Assembly: GCA_002720285.1 (NCBI GenBank)
Contig: PBHT01000029.1
Location: 1 to 7,945, forward strand
Direction of reading: 5' to 3'
Source: Acidobacteriota bacterium
GTDB taxonomy: Bacteria; Acidobacteriota; Vicinamibacteria; Vicinamibacterales; UBA823
Length of the DNA stretch: 7,945 nucleotides
The notes beneath the pieces are model-generated. The model did not search any database. It saw only the letters and a list, made by a program, of their open reading frames with translations, and was not told where the DNA came from. The translations under genes and the position numbers were made by a program. The first letter of the stretch is position 1, and every line of letters starts with the position of its first letter. Below are positions 1 through 6,276 of the stretch, one piece after another.

Positions 1-46
1 AGACGCTTTCGAGGCGCCCCCGTTACGACCACTTCGGTACCTCTCC
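1..46 (-). tRNA. tRNA-Ser(CGA), 5' part only, cut by the left window edge
   Basis: On the minus strand the tRNA begins at 46 with acceptor strand GGAGAGG, then TA, a D-arm beginning CCGAAGTGGTCG and the anticodon stem-loop. The loop reads CTCGAAA at 13..7, giving anticodon CGA at 11..9 (Ser, reads UCG). The stem GGCGC pairs with GCGTC, with one G-U wobble. The extended D-arm and the GGAGAGG acceptor are typical of serine tRNAs. The variable arm, T-arm and 3' end lie outside the window, so folding is only partly tested. It lies 33 nt downstream of tadA on the same strand with no strong promoter of its own visible in the gap, so it may be transcribed through tadA. A tadA/tRNA-Ser neighbourhood is common in bacteria. 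Confidence 0.85.
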
Positions 47-79
47 GTTGGATCAAACAATCAAAATTAACGTTGCTAA

Positions 80-589
80 TCAGCCGAGAGGCGTCGTCAA
101 AATGTTTCCCTCACGACGTCGCTGGAAAAATCCCTGTAGGACCGCCGAGCATTCGGCCTCTAACACCCCAGTGATTACAACAACCTTGTGGTTCAGTGAC
201 GGATGGTCCAGTGACCGACACATAGACTGAACCGCTCCAGCCTTGGGTTCGGTGGCCCCGAACACCAACATGCCGATCCGCGCGTGAATCAAGGCGCCGA
301 CGCACATCAAGCACGGTTCGACCGTGACATAGAGTGAGGCACCCGTGAGACGGTAATTACTACACGCCAGTCCAGCCGAGCGCAGCGCCACGATTTCCGC
401 ATGGGCTGTCGGGTCCTGCGTCGCAATCGGCTGATTGAACCCAGAGCCGACGACCTCACCGTCAACAACAACGACCGCACCAACGGGAACCTCGCCAGCC
501 GCTTCAGCCCGATTTGCCTCGGCCAATGCAGCACGCATGAACGGCTCACACATCGTCGATGAAAATCGTTTCGACCTTGTAGATTCCAT
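80..589 (-). CDS. tadA: tRNA-specific adenosine deaminase TadA
   Basis: This 169-residue enzyme is a zinc-dependent cytidine/deoxycytidylate deaminase-fold protein. It deaminates A34 to inosine in tRNA-Arg(ACG) in the cytoplasm, so that one tRNA can read CGU, CGC and CGA. Visible motifs are EVPVGAV at about 33-39, FN at 51-52, the zinc and proton-shuttle HAE at 63-65, and the second zinc motif PCLMC at 92-96. The helical tail ends in a basic FFQRRRE stretch, as in bacterial TadA. Length is normal. The chosen ATG lies 5 nt after the stop of the upstream methyltransferase gene, and an AGG overlapping that stop sits 3 nt from the ATG, suggesting translational coupling. An internal ATG at codon 13 would also leave a complete domain, so the exact start is uncertain. 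The gene lies between the methyltransferase gene and tRNA-Ser(CGA), all on the minus strand. The family call is very safe. Confidence 0.96.
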   Translation of the reverse strand: MESTRSKRFSSTMCEPFMRAALAEANRAEAAGEVPVGAVVVVDGEVVGSGFNQPIATQDPTAHAEIVALRSAGLACSNYRLTGASLYVTVEPCLMCVGALIHARIGMLVFGATEPKAGAVQSMCRSLDHPSLNHKVVVITGVLEAECSAVLQGFFQRRREGNILTTPLG

Positions 590-594
590 GGACC

Positions 595-2085
595 TTAGAG
601 GCGCTTAGCAATGACCGCGTAGTCCAAATGGGTAAACAAGAAGCTGTTGATCTTGTCAGCGGCATCGTTAAACGCCACCGTGAGGGAAGCTAGTTCATCC
701 GTATCCTTAGATTTCTTGAACTGGTTCGATACCGCTACTCTTTGCAGCTTGGCGTGTTCAGGATATGGAGCACTATATCGGATAGTAGCGCCTTGAAACC
801 CGGTTGCATGCAACAGATAGGTCAGTGTATCGGGATGCAGGGGCTGCGCATGCGTGATATCGCGAATATAACCGTCGAAGAACGCGACCCAGCACGCAGG
901 ATTAATCGTTTCGAGCACGATCTGGGACCCTGGTCGAAGCTTTTGGTATGACAGTTCAAGGAGGCGTATTAGATACTCTGGTCGTAAATGCTCGACAACC
1001 TGGGCCGAGAAAAGACCACCGAGTGAACCGTCATCCAAACCTTCCAGATAGCTGACCACGTCACCTTCCACGACATCAAGACCGCGCATTTGGCAAACCT
1101 TGACCATCTCCGGGTTGATGTCGAGGCCACGCGCCGGCACACCATGTTCCTTGAGCACATCGAGGAACTCACCCCGGCCGCACCCTACATCCAACACGTC
1201 AACCGCCCCAGTGAAATCAGGTGCGTATTCATTCATGCGTGCCCGAATTTCTTCGGGTGCTCCGCGAAATTGATCTTCAAAACCTACATACTTGAATGCA
1301 CCGTCCGCAGTGCTCAACTGGCCTTCGGTCAATTGCGGCTTAGGGGGAGGCTCTGCACCGAGCGCAGCCTGACGTCGGCTGCTTCGACTCTCGGTTGATT
1401 TACTAATATTCCCCGCCTCCTGTTGTTCTAGTTGCCTTGTCAACAGAAGTAACTTCTGCTGCAATGCACCAACGGTCGCCCGAAGTTCTTCAACCCTTGC
1501 TTCAAACCGTCGTTCCCTCACAATATTCGCCTCGGCGCGTATCTGGATTTCATCGCCAACCGCATCGAGACCCGCAGCAAGGCCTACCCCAAACTCCTGC
1601 ACACTGAGCGGCATACTTGGTTGCTTAGTATTTACATAGGGGGTGATTTGCTGCGCGTACAACATGAGCTTGTGTTGAAAGAAAGCTTGGGAAGCAAATG
1701 AGTCGCGAATCGCCGTCAGCACCCTGTCAAGAGCATGCGCCCTCTGGCGAGTGGGCTCAACGTTGCGATTTATGTGGTCGATCAACGCAAGGTTGAAATC
1801 ATGCTGTCGTTGAAACACCGGTCCTATAAATCGCCATACGAAACGCCTAATCCGTCCTCGCCATCCGACACCGCAATCTACACCCTCTTCAGGAACTAGC
1901 CGGGCCAACTCGTTTAGTCTGGTAACAAGCGAGTCGTCAGGTGCCGCCGGTGAACCTGGAAGCTCAGGAAACTGCTGCAGTGCATGATCGAGCGCCGTCA
2001 ACGCGTCGTTATATTGACGGTCGATCCTTTCCCGTTCAAGCTTCAGACGCTTTTCGCCGGTAACAGACAGCGGATCATCGCTCAT
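595..2085 (-). CDS. coiled-coil protein with C-terminal class I SAM-dependent methyltransferase domain
   Basis: The protein has 496 residues from the chosen ATG. The first roughly 180 residues are mostly helical and contain an unassigned conserved-looking segment (FNLALIDHINRN, about 97-108). A strongly charged, leucine-rich coiled coil follows at about 188-224, then a polar linker rich in Ser, Arg and Pro. The methyltransferase domain starts with the FEDQFRG lead-in (269-275). It has the SAM-binding glycine loop VLDVGCGRGEF (297-307), the acidic residue after strand 2 in GLDIN (320-324), and EGDVV (340-344). I see no catalytic motif that names the substrate. Proteins of this layout usually lie with GT4 glycosyltransferases, so methylation of a surface glycan, perhaps as chain cap or length control, is an inference. 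A TTG at 2109 would add eight residues but has no Shine-Dalgarno sequence; the ATG at 2085 does. The stop is 5 nt before tadA. The methyltransferase call is secure, the substrate is not. Confidence 0.88.
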   Translation of the reverse strand: MSDDPLSVTGEKRLKLERERIDRQYNDALTALDHALQQFPELPGSPAAPDDSLVTRLNELARLVPEEGVDCGVGWRGRIRRFVWRFIGPVFQRQHDFNLALIDHINRNVEPTRQRAHALDRVLTAIRDSFASQAFFQHKLMLYAQQITPYVNTKQPSMPLSVQEFGVGLAAGLDAVGDEIQIRAEANIVRERRFEARVEELRATVGALQQKLLLLTRQLEQQEAGNISKSTESRSSRRQAALGAEPPPKPQLTEGQLSTADGAFKYVGFEDQFRGAPEEIRARMNEYAPDFTGAVDVLDVGCGRGEFLDVLKEHGVPARGLDINPEMVKVCQMRGLDVVEGDVVSYLEGLDDGSLGGLFSAQVVEHLRPEYLIRLLELSYQKLRPGSQIVLETINPACWVAFFDGYIRDITHAQPLHPDTLTYLLHATGFQGATIRYSAPYPEHAKLQRVAVSNQFKKSKDTDELASLTVAFNDAADKINSFLFTHLDYAVIAKRL

Positions 2086-2091
2086 AAACCA

Positions 2092-2095
2092 TCCT
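2092..2095 (-). promoter_or_regulatory. Shine-Dalgarno site deciding the methyltransferase start
   Basis: AGGA on the minus strand lies 6 nt before the ATG at 2085. The upstream in-frame TTG at 2109 has only a pyrimidine-rich stretch before it, so this site favours the ATG. It is the clearest ribosome binding site in the window. Confidence 0.6.
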
Positions 2096-2175
2096 GCGTA
2101 TCGGGGCAATCAACAGAAAGGGAGTATTGACCGTATCCGGCATGATCAACGCATCAAACAACTTCACCGTGAGTA

Positions 2176-2205
2176 AGCCTACTAAGACCACCCGGCGCAA
2201 GTCAA
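2176..2205 (-). promoter_or_regulatory. possible sigma70-type promoter for methyltransferase-tadA
   Basis: In the 163-bp gap between the glycosyltransferase and methyltransferase genes, the minus strand reads TTGACT (2205..2200), an 18-bp spacer, then TAGGCT (2181..2176). The -35 is five of six to consensus, the -10 only three of six. A second weak option is GATAAT further upstream without a good -35. If real, it would give the methyltransferase, tadA and perhaps tRNA-Ser a start independent of the glycosyltransferase. I see nothing else in this gap. Confidence 0.25.
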
Positions 2206-2272
2206 GGCTAAGCCATTGTTTAACAGCAGGTTACAAACATTATCTCATCACCAACCGCACAATTAATAGAGG

Positions 2273-3658
2273 TCAGGAACTCCCGAAGATATCAACTGAC
2301 ATCCCCATATCCTTAAGGATGTCACGAGCAGTCTCTAGACCATCTGGCCGCAAGTGAGGAAGCGGTGGCGTGACCCCTGTGGGGCTGTCCAGGGCCAGGC
2401 TAATGACCCTTAAATAATCAGCCTGCATGTGCTTCAGGGTATGGTGAGCCGCCCAGAAGCTTTTCGCTCGGTTACCGAGGTCCCGTCGTAGCGCCCGGTC
2501 ACGTGCCAGCCGTTCCATTGCCACCTGCAACGAGTTCTCCTCATCCATAATGTCGATACTGACACAGAGAGGTAACCCAGATGGCCCGCCAGTGGCAGCC
2601 GACGCGTTTTTCTCAATCGGTGCGATCTTATCGAGCTGAACTGGCGGCGAGGGTGTCCAGGTACCCCGCGTTACAAGCGCCGGTACATCAATCGTGTGAT
2701 GCAGATCAGTAACAATTGTGGCACGGCCACCTGCTAAACACCGTAACCACGACGCGGATGTTTCACCAGATGATGGCCAGCGCATACACAGGCAGGCATC
2801 AGCGCACGCAATGTAATCGTCAAGATCGCGATCTTCCACGTAACCTGTAAACGTGACACGGTCAGAAACGCCCAGACTCTTGGCCTCCGCAATTGCGTCG
2901 TAGTAGGGAACGGGTTCACCGACGATTAGCAGGTGTACATGCGGCGTCCGGCTAGCGATGGCCGCAAGTGCTCTAAACGTGTGGGCAATTCGCTTCTCAG
3001 GCGTCACCCGACCGAACGCAGCAAAAACTACAGTCTCTTGAGAAATGTTGTGTCTGGCCCGGATGTGCTTTGCTCTTGAGGCATCGGAAGCATCCGGCAC
3101 ACCCATTCGAATTCGGTCGATACGTGCCTCGGGAAACCTGTCCTGTAACTCTCGAACGAGTGTCGTATTGTGTACGGCTACCATTCTCGCCGAGTTCACA
3201 ACGGTTCGTAACATTGGCCAGAGGTAGTGTAGAGATCCCAAGAGGCCGGCAATTCCAAGATAAGCAATGTCGGCTCTTGCATCAGGATGGTTGTATTCAA
3301 ACTCAGCACGATAGTCTTCATAACGCTTCTGCTGAAGCAACAGGCGGGCCCGAGCCTGGTGTAATTGGCCGTCGTGTAAAACTACAAGGCCTGGGTAACG
3401 AAACATGTACGGCCAGATGTAGTCATGACATCTTGCATTACCAAGCTGGTAAACGATTAAATCGTAGGGATCCTTAACCTGCCGCCAAGAAAAATCATAT
3501 GCACTGATGTGTCGCTCATCGTTATGTTGCAGTGGTAACGAGTCGACGATAATGTCGACATCATAGACGTCGGTGAGCAGTCCCAAGATCTCGGAACTGT
3601 AGGTCGCAATTCCTGAACGTTCGGGGGGTAGTGGGGTAAACCAAGCGAGCCGTTTCAT
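2273..3658 (-). CDS. GT4-type glycosyltransferase (GT-B fold)
   Basis: The 461-residue protein fits a retaining GT-B glycosyltransferase, which moves a sugar from a nucleotide sugar to a growing glycan at the cytoplasmic face of the membrane. The N-terminal domain opens with WFTPLPPERSGIATYSSE (6-23), the glycine-containing acceptor-side loop of GT4 enzymes. The C-terminal domain starts with FAAFGRVTPEKRI (212-224), whose Arg and Lys normally contact the donor phosphates. It continues through LLIVGE (243-248), VTFTGYV (268-274) and RWPSSGETSASWLRCLAGG (293-311). In that last stretch the usual E-x7-E pair is altered: Gly and Arg stand where the two Glu residues are expected. There is no signal peptide or membrane segment. 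Donor and acceptor cannot be read from sequence. The ATG has no Shine-Dalgarno and lies 21 nt after the CCA end of tRNA-Arg. The nearby methyltransferase suggests a shared surface-glycan pathway (inference). Confidence 0.9.
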   Translation of the reverse strand: MKRLAWFTPLPPERSGIATYSSEILGLLTDVYDVDIIVDSLPLQHNDERHISAYDFSWRQVKDPYDLIVYQLGNARCHDYIWPYMFRYPGLVVLHDGQLHQARARLLLQQKRYEDYRAEFEYNHPDARADIAYLGIAGLLGSLHYLWPMLRTVVNSARMVAVHNTTLVRELQDRFPEARIDRIRMGVPDASDASRAKHIRARHNISQETVVFAAFGRVTPEKRIAHTFRALAAIASRTPHVHLLIVGEPVPYYDAIAEAKSLGVSDRVTFTGYVEDRDLDDYIACADACLCMRWPSSGETSASWLRCLAGGRATIVTDLHHTIDVPALVTRGTWTPSPPVQLDKIAPIEKNASAATGGPSGLPLCVSIDIMDEENSLQVAMERLARDRALRRDLGNRAKSFWAAHHTLKHMQADYLRVISLALDSPTGVTPPLPHLRPDGLETARDILKDMGMSVDIFGSS

Positions 3659-3679
3659 TACGTGGCGGTCGGGTTAGTT

Positions 3680-3756
3680 TGGCGCGCCCTGCAGGATTCG
3701 AACCTGCGGCCTCCTGGTTCGTAGCCAGACGCTCTATCCAGCTGAGCTAAGGGCGC
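3680..3756 (-). tRNA. tRNA-Arg(ACG) with encoded CCA
   Basis: The full cloverleaf can be drawn on the minus strand. The acceptor stem is GCGCCCT (3756..3750) with AGGGCGC (3690..3684), perfectly paired. The D-arm is GCTC/GAGC. The anticodon stem TCTGG/CCAGG has one wobble pair and encloses loop CTACGAA. The T-arm is GCAGG TTCGAAT CCTGC. The anticodon ACG is at 3722..3720, so this is the arginine tRNA whose A34 becomes inosine through TadA. The discriminator is G (3683) and CCA is encoded at 3682..3680. Length is 77 nt. A good -10 box lies about 50 nt upstream, and the glycosyltransferase ATG follows after 21 nt with no terminator between them. Confidence 0.97.
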
Positions 3757-3807
3757 CCGTCGCATGTTACGGGTCCGCTAGTCTACTCTCGATCACGGAA
3801 ACCCCGG

Positions 3808-3836
3808 ATTATAGCATGCACGTATATCCGTTAATG
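3808..3836 (-). promoter_or_regulatory. probable promoter of tRNA-Arg(ACG)
   Basis: A perfect TATAAT lies at 3813..3808 on the minus strand, 51 nt before the mature tRNA 5' end, which would leave a leader of roughly 45 nt for RNase P to remove. The -35 is poor: CATTAA at the ideal 17-bp spacing (3836..3831), or TTAACG (four of six) at 15 bp. With no terminator after the tRNA, the same transcript could run into the glycosyltransferase gene. The rest of the 97-bp spacer (3757-3853) shows no clear terminator for the GH3 gene. Confidence 0.5.
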
Positions 3837-3853
3837 CCGCTTCGCAAACACAT

Positions 3854-5689
3854 CTACCGCTCCAAGCCATGGCCACGAGGAAACATCTCAGGCAGGCTGA
3901 CCGGAAGCCTCCCGCCGATACGTGACTCGCCAGCCAGTGCACGTACGGCATTACGCTCTGCCCTATCATAGAAATCGTAGGTCAGTAAAAGAGCAGGGAC
4001 CGAAGGAAGTGCCAGAGCCGTGTAGGGACTGCCGAATAAAATCACTGCGTAAGGTTGGTGTCGTCCCTCGGTCATACTACCCAGTCGTTCGAGTAGTGAG
4101 ACAAGCGAGGGCGCAAGGTCCATTCCACCGTCTCGAGGAGTCGTCCGTACAAAAACTGACGCAACGATCGCATCAAATTGTCCAGAGGTTGATCGCAGAA
4201 GATCGATTGCCTGACGCGAGGTTTGATTAGAAATTTCCACAGCCGTGACATTCGGCCAACGGTCTCGTAACTCCGCAATGAAAGTTCGACTGGGTGCACC
4301 GATCCGCCAACCAGATGGGCGATCAAGAACCGACAGGTAAAGAATTGTGGCATCTCGCGATAGCCTGAACGGTATATCACCACGAGAATCGGAAAGCAGA
4401 GTCATCGCTTGTTCGCTCACCCGGTCGGCAACGCTTCCATGTTCCCGTCCGCCAACCCGTTCCGGCAGTCGCTCTGAATCAACGAAGCGATTTCGATGAA
4501 GCCCCAAGCGGGCCTTCATTTCGAGCACCCGAGTCACCGCCTCTCGGATCCGTTCAAGCGATACTTGGCCCGCCTCCACCGCCGCACGAATACCATTTAT
4601 CGCGGCCACGGCGTCGGCTGGGTGCAGAACAATATCGTTCCCTGCCAAAATTGCTCGGACTGCTGCGTCTTCTGTCGACCACTGGTTACTAATCGCACCC
4701 ATTTGCATCGAATCTGTAAAGATTAATCCATCGAAGTTGAATTCGTCGCGTAGGACCCCCTCAACAACTGTGCGGCTAAGTGTAGAAGGAACTCCTTCCT
4801 CGGGCTCGAGCATCGGAAGGACAATGTGCGCAGTCATAACACCATCCACTCCCGCTGCAATACTGTCACGAAACGGGGACCACTCGAGCAGCTGTAACCG
4901 CTCTCGACCATGCGGAATGATTGGCAGGCCAACATGGGAATCGATATCGGTATCACCATGGCCTGGAAAGTGCTTGACCGTGGCCAGCATCCCGCCGTCG
5001 TGCGTACCACGAATGTAGGCACTAGCGAGCCGCCCCACCAATGCTGGGTCCTCGCCAAAGGAGCGCGTGTTAATCACTGGATTCCGTGGGTTGTTGTTGA
5101 CATCCACAACCGGCGCGAAGTTCACGTGTACTCCAATGGACCGAGACTCGATTGCCGTGATCCGACCAGCTTCATAGGCCAACTGTTCGTCGCCCGCTGC
5201 GCCAAATGCCATCGCACGAGGGAACACCGTACCGCCACCGATTCGAAAACCGACACCGGCCTCAAAATCACTTGAGAAGATCAAAGGTACTCGAGCGATC
5301 TTTTGTAGCCGATTGATCAGTGACATCGCTGACATTGGCTGACCGAGTGTCACAGTGCCGTATGTTGGATTAAGTAGTACGTCTGGTGCCAACTCCCGTC
5401 CGCCGAACACTAGAAAGCCACCCACTTCTTGCTCGTGAGCCAGCGCGACCAAGGAATCGAAAATCTCGGTATCACTGCCTGTGTAGGTCGACAACAGGGA
5501 TGGCATAATCAGTTGGCTAATCTGTTGGTCCACACTCATGGTACTGAGCGTATTCATGACCCACGTTCGAGCTTCTAGGTCTAGTGTTGACGCATTTTGT
5601 TGGCTGTAAATAGGTAGGCCGGCCGAGACAACCATCGCAAGTATGACGAATGTGATCGCACGTGGCCTTGTATGCAGGGGAGGCGACAT
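3854..5689 (-). CDS. exported GH3 beta-N-acetylhexosaminidase (NagZ-like, two-domain)
   Basis: The 611-residue protein should remove terminal beta-N-acetylhexosamine (or related sugars) from peptidoglycan fragments or other glycans outside the cytoplasm. It begins with a basic n-region and the hydrophobic stretch ITFVILAMVVSAGLPIY (12-28), a signal peptide or membrane anchor. The GH3 barrel holds the NagZ signature KHFPGHGDTDIDSH (239-252). It includes the Asp250-Ser-His252 dyad that acts as general acid/base in NagZ enzymes, and the nucleophile Asp in FTDSMQMGAI (Asp326). After about residue 420 a second alpha/beta domain follows, as in the large secreted Bacillus-type NagZ rather than the short cytoplasmic proteobacterial one. 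An ATG at 5758 would add 23 residues before the signal peptide and overlap moaB, so I chose the ATG at 5689. It has no Shine-Dalgarno but has a promoter-like pair directly upstream. Exact sugar specificity is not proven. Confidence 0.92.
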   Translation of the reverse strand: MSPPLHTRPRAITFVILAMVVSAGLPIYSQQNASTLDLEARTWVMNTLSTMSVDQQISQLIMPSLLSTYTGSDTEIFDSLVALAHEQEVGGFLVFGGRELAPDVLLNPTYGTVTLGQPMSAMSLINRLQKIARVPLIFSSDFEAGVGFRIGGGTVFPRAMAFGAAGDEQLAYEAGRITAIESRSIGVHVNFAPVVDVNNNPRNPVINTRSFGEDPALVGRLASAYIRGTHDGGMLATVKHFPGHGDTDIDSHVGLPIIPHGRERLQLLEWSPFRDSIAAGVDGVMTAHIVLPMLEPEEGVPSTLSRTVVEGVLRDEFNFDGLIFTDSMQMGAISNQWSTEDAAVRAILAGNDIVLHPADAVAAINGIRAAVEAGQVSLERIREAVTRVLEMKARLGLHRNRFVDSERLPERVGGREHGSVADRVSEQAMTLLSDSRGDIPFRLSRDATILYLSVLDRPSGWRIGAPSRTFIAELRDRWPNVTAVEISNQTSRQAIDLLRSTSGQFDAIVASVFVRTTPRDGGMDLAPSLVSLLERLGSMTEGRHQPYAVILFGSPYTALALPSVPALLLTYDFYDRAERNAVRALAGESRIGGRLPVSLPEMFPRGHGLER

Positions 5690-5697
5690 ATGCGCCG

Positions 5698-5726
5698 ATG
5701 GTAGTTCGAAAGGCACCGGTCCGCAA
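5698..5726 (-). promoter_or_regulatory. possible leaderless-type promoter of the GH3 gene
   Basis: The minus strand reads TTGCGG (5726..5721), a 17-bp spacer, TACCAT (5703..5698), then 8 nt and the ATG at 5689. This places the expected transcription start at or next to the start codon, which fits the missing Shine-Dalgarno. Both hexamers are only partial matches (three and four of six), so the spacing is the stronger part of the evidence. Confidence 0.35.
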
Positions 5727-5736
5727 CGTCGCCTTG

Positions 5737-5742
5737 TATAAT
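5737..5742 (+). promoter_or_regulatory. -10 box of a probable leaderless moaB promoter
   Basis: A perfect TATAAT ends 7 nt before the moaB ATG at 5750, so transcription would be expected to start at the A of the ATG. No Shine-Dalgarno fits in the remaining space. The -35 region at 17-bp spacing (CACCGG, 5714-5719) is poor. The promoter would drive moaB and probably moeA. It faces away from the GH3 gene and lies inside that gene's longest possible reading frame. Confidence 0.5.
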
Positions 5743-5749
5743 CTATTCG

Positions 5750-6253
5750 ATGAGTCATTTAGAGCACCGTGCACAGGCGCCCACCCACGTGCGCTGCTAC
5801 GTGCTAACCGTGTCGGACACTCGTACCGAGGAAACCGATGGGGGTGGTCGAACCGTTATCGAACTACTTACTGCAGCAGGGCACACGGTAGTCGATCGGC
5901 AAATCGTCAAGGACGAACCTAATCAGGTCCGCACCACTGTCGCCACGCAACTCAAGAATAATGAGATTCAAACCATTATCACGACAGGAGGCACTGGCAT
6001 CTCCTCACGTGATCGCTCCTACGAAGCGGTCACTGAACTACTGGAGAAACGGCTCACAGGCTTCGGCGAGCTTTTCCGCGCTTTAAGTTTTGCAGAAATT
6101 GGTCCCGCCGCGATGTTGAGCAGAGCCTTCGCTGGTACGGCAGGAGGTAAGATTATCTTCTGTTTGCCGGGCTCAGAGCATGCGGTTCGGTTGGCGTTAA
6201 CGAAACTCATACTTCCGGAACTTGGACATCTCGTTCGAGAAGCTTCCCGTTAG
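5750..6253 (+). CDS. moaB: molybdenum cofactor biosynthesis protein MoaB (MoaB/MogA family)
   Basis: This 167-residue cytoplasmic protein belongs to the family that binds molybdopterin and, in MogA-type members, adenylylates it with ATP to prepare for metal insertion by MoeA. Motifs are LTVSDTRTEETDGGG (19-33), TTGGTGISSRD (78-88) with the conserved Asp88, the Ser90-Tyr-Glu92 segment, GFGELFR, SRAFAGT, and the C-terminal LPGSEHAVRLAL. Length matches bacterial MoaB (about 170) rather than longer plant Cnx1G-type fusions. The start is the ATG 7 nt after a TATAAT box. The first about 13 residues are a polar extension before the fold. moeA follows after 23 nt on the same strand, which supports a two-step Moco unit. 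Whether it does the catalytic MogA job depends on whether another MogA exists in the genome. Confidence 0.94.
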   Translation: MSHLEHRAQAPTHVRCYVLTVSDTRTEETDGGGRTVIELLTAAGHTVVDRQIVKDEPNQVRTTVATQLKNNEIQTIITTGGTGISSRDRSYEAVTELLEKRLTGFGELFRALSFAEIGPAAMLSRAFAGTAGGKIIFCLPGSEHAVRLALTKLILPELGHLVREASR

Positions 6254-6276
6254 CTCGTACGTGATTTACAGCCACC

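Noticed and set aside
1090..1398. Open frame of 102 codons on the plus strand
   Set aside because: Antisense to the methyltransferase SAM-binding domain, which is clearly the real gene.
2086..2109. TTG start adding eight residues to the methyltransferase
   Set aside because: No Shine-Dalgarno before it, a rarer start codon, and a good AGGA before the ATG at 2085.
2110..2272. Small gene or RNA in the 163-bp gap
   Set aside because: A plus-strand frame crosses it but shows no motif and runs into the glycosyltransferase; I see no stable hairpin set or riboswitch core.
3070..3477. Open frame of 135 codons on the plus strand
   Set aside because: Lies wholly inside the glycosyltransferase gene on the other strand, has no recognisable motif and no start signal.
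3659..3679. Terminator after tRNA-Arg
   Set aside because: The 21 nt contain no stem and no T-run.
4910..5275. Open frame of 121 codons on the plus strand
   Set aside because: Antisense to the GH3 catalytic domain, with low-complexity, domain-free translation.
5690..5758. Upstream ATG for the GH3 gene
   Set aside because: It would put 23 polar residues before the signal peptide and overlap the moaB start; the ATG at 5689 gives a normal signal peptide.
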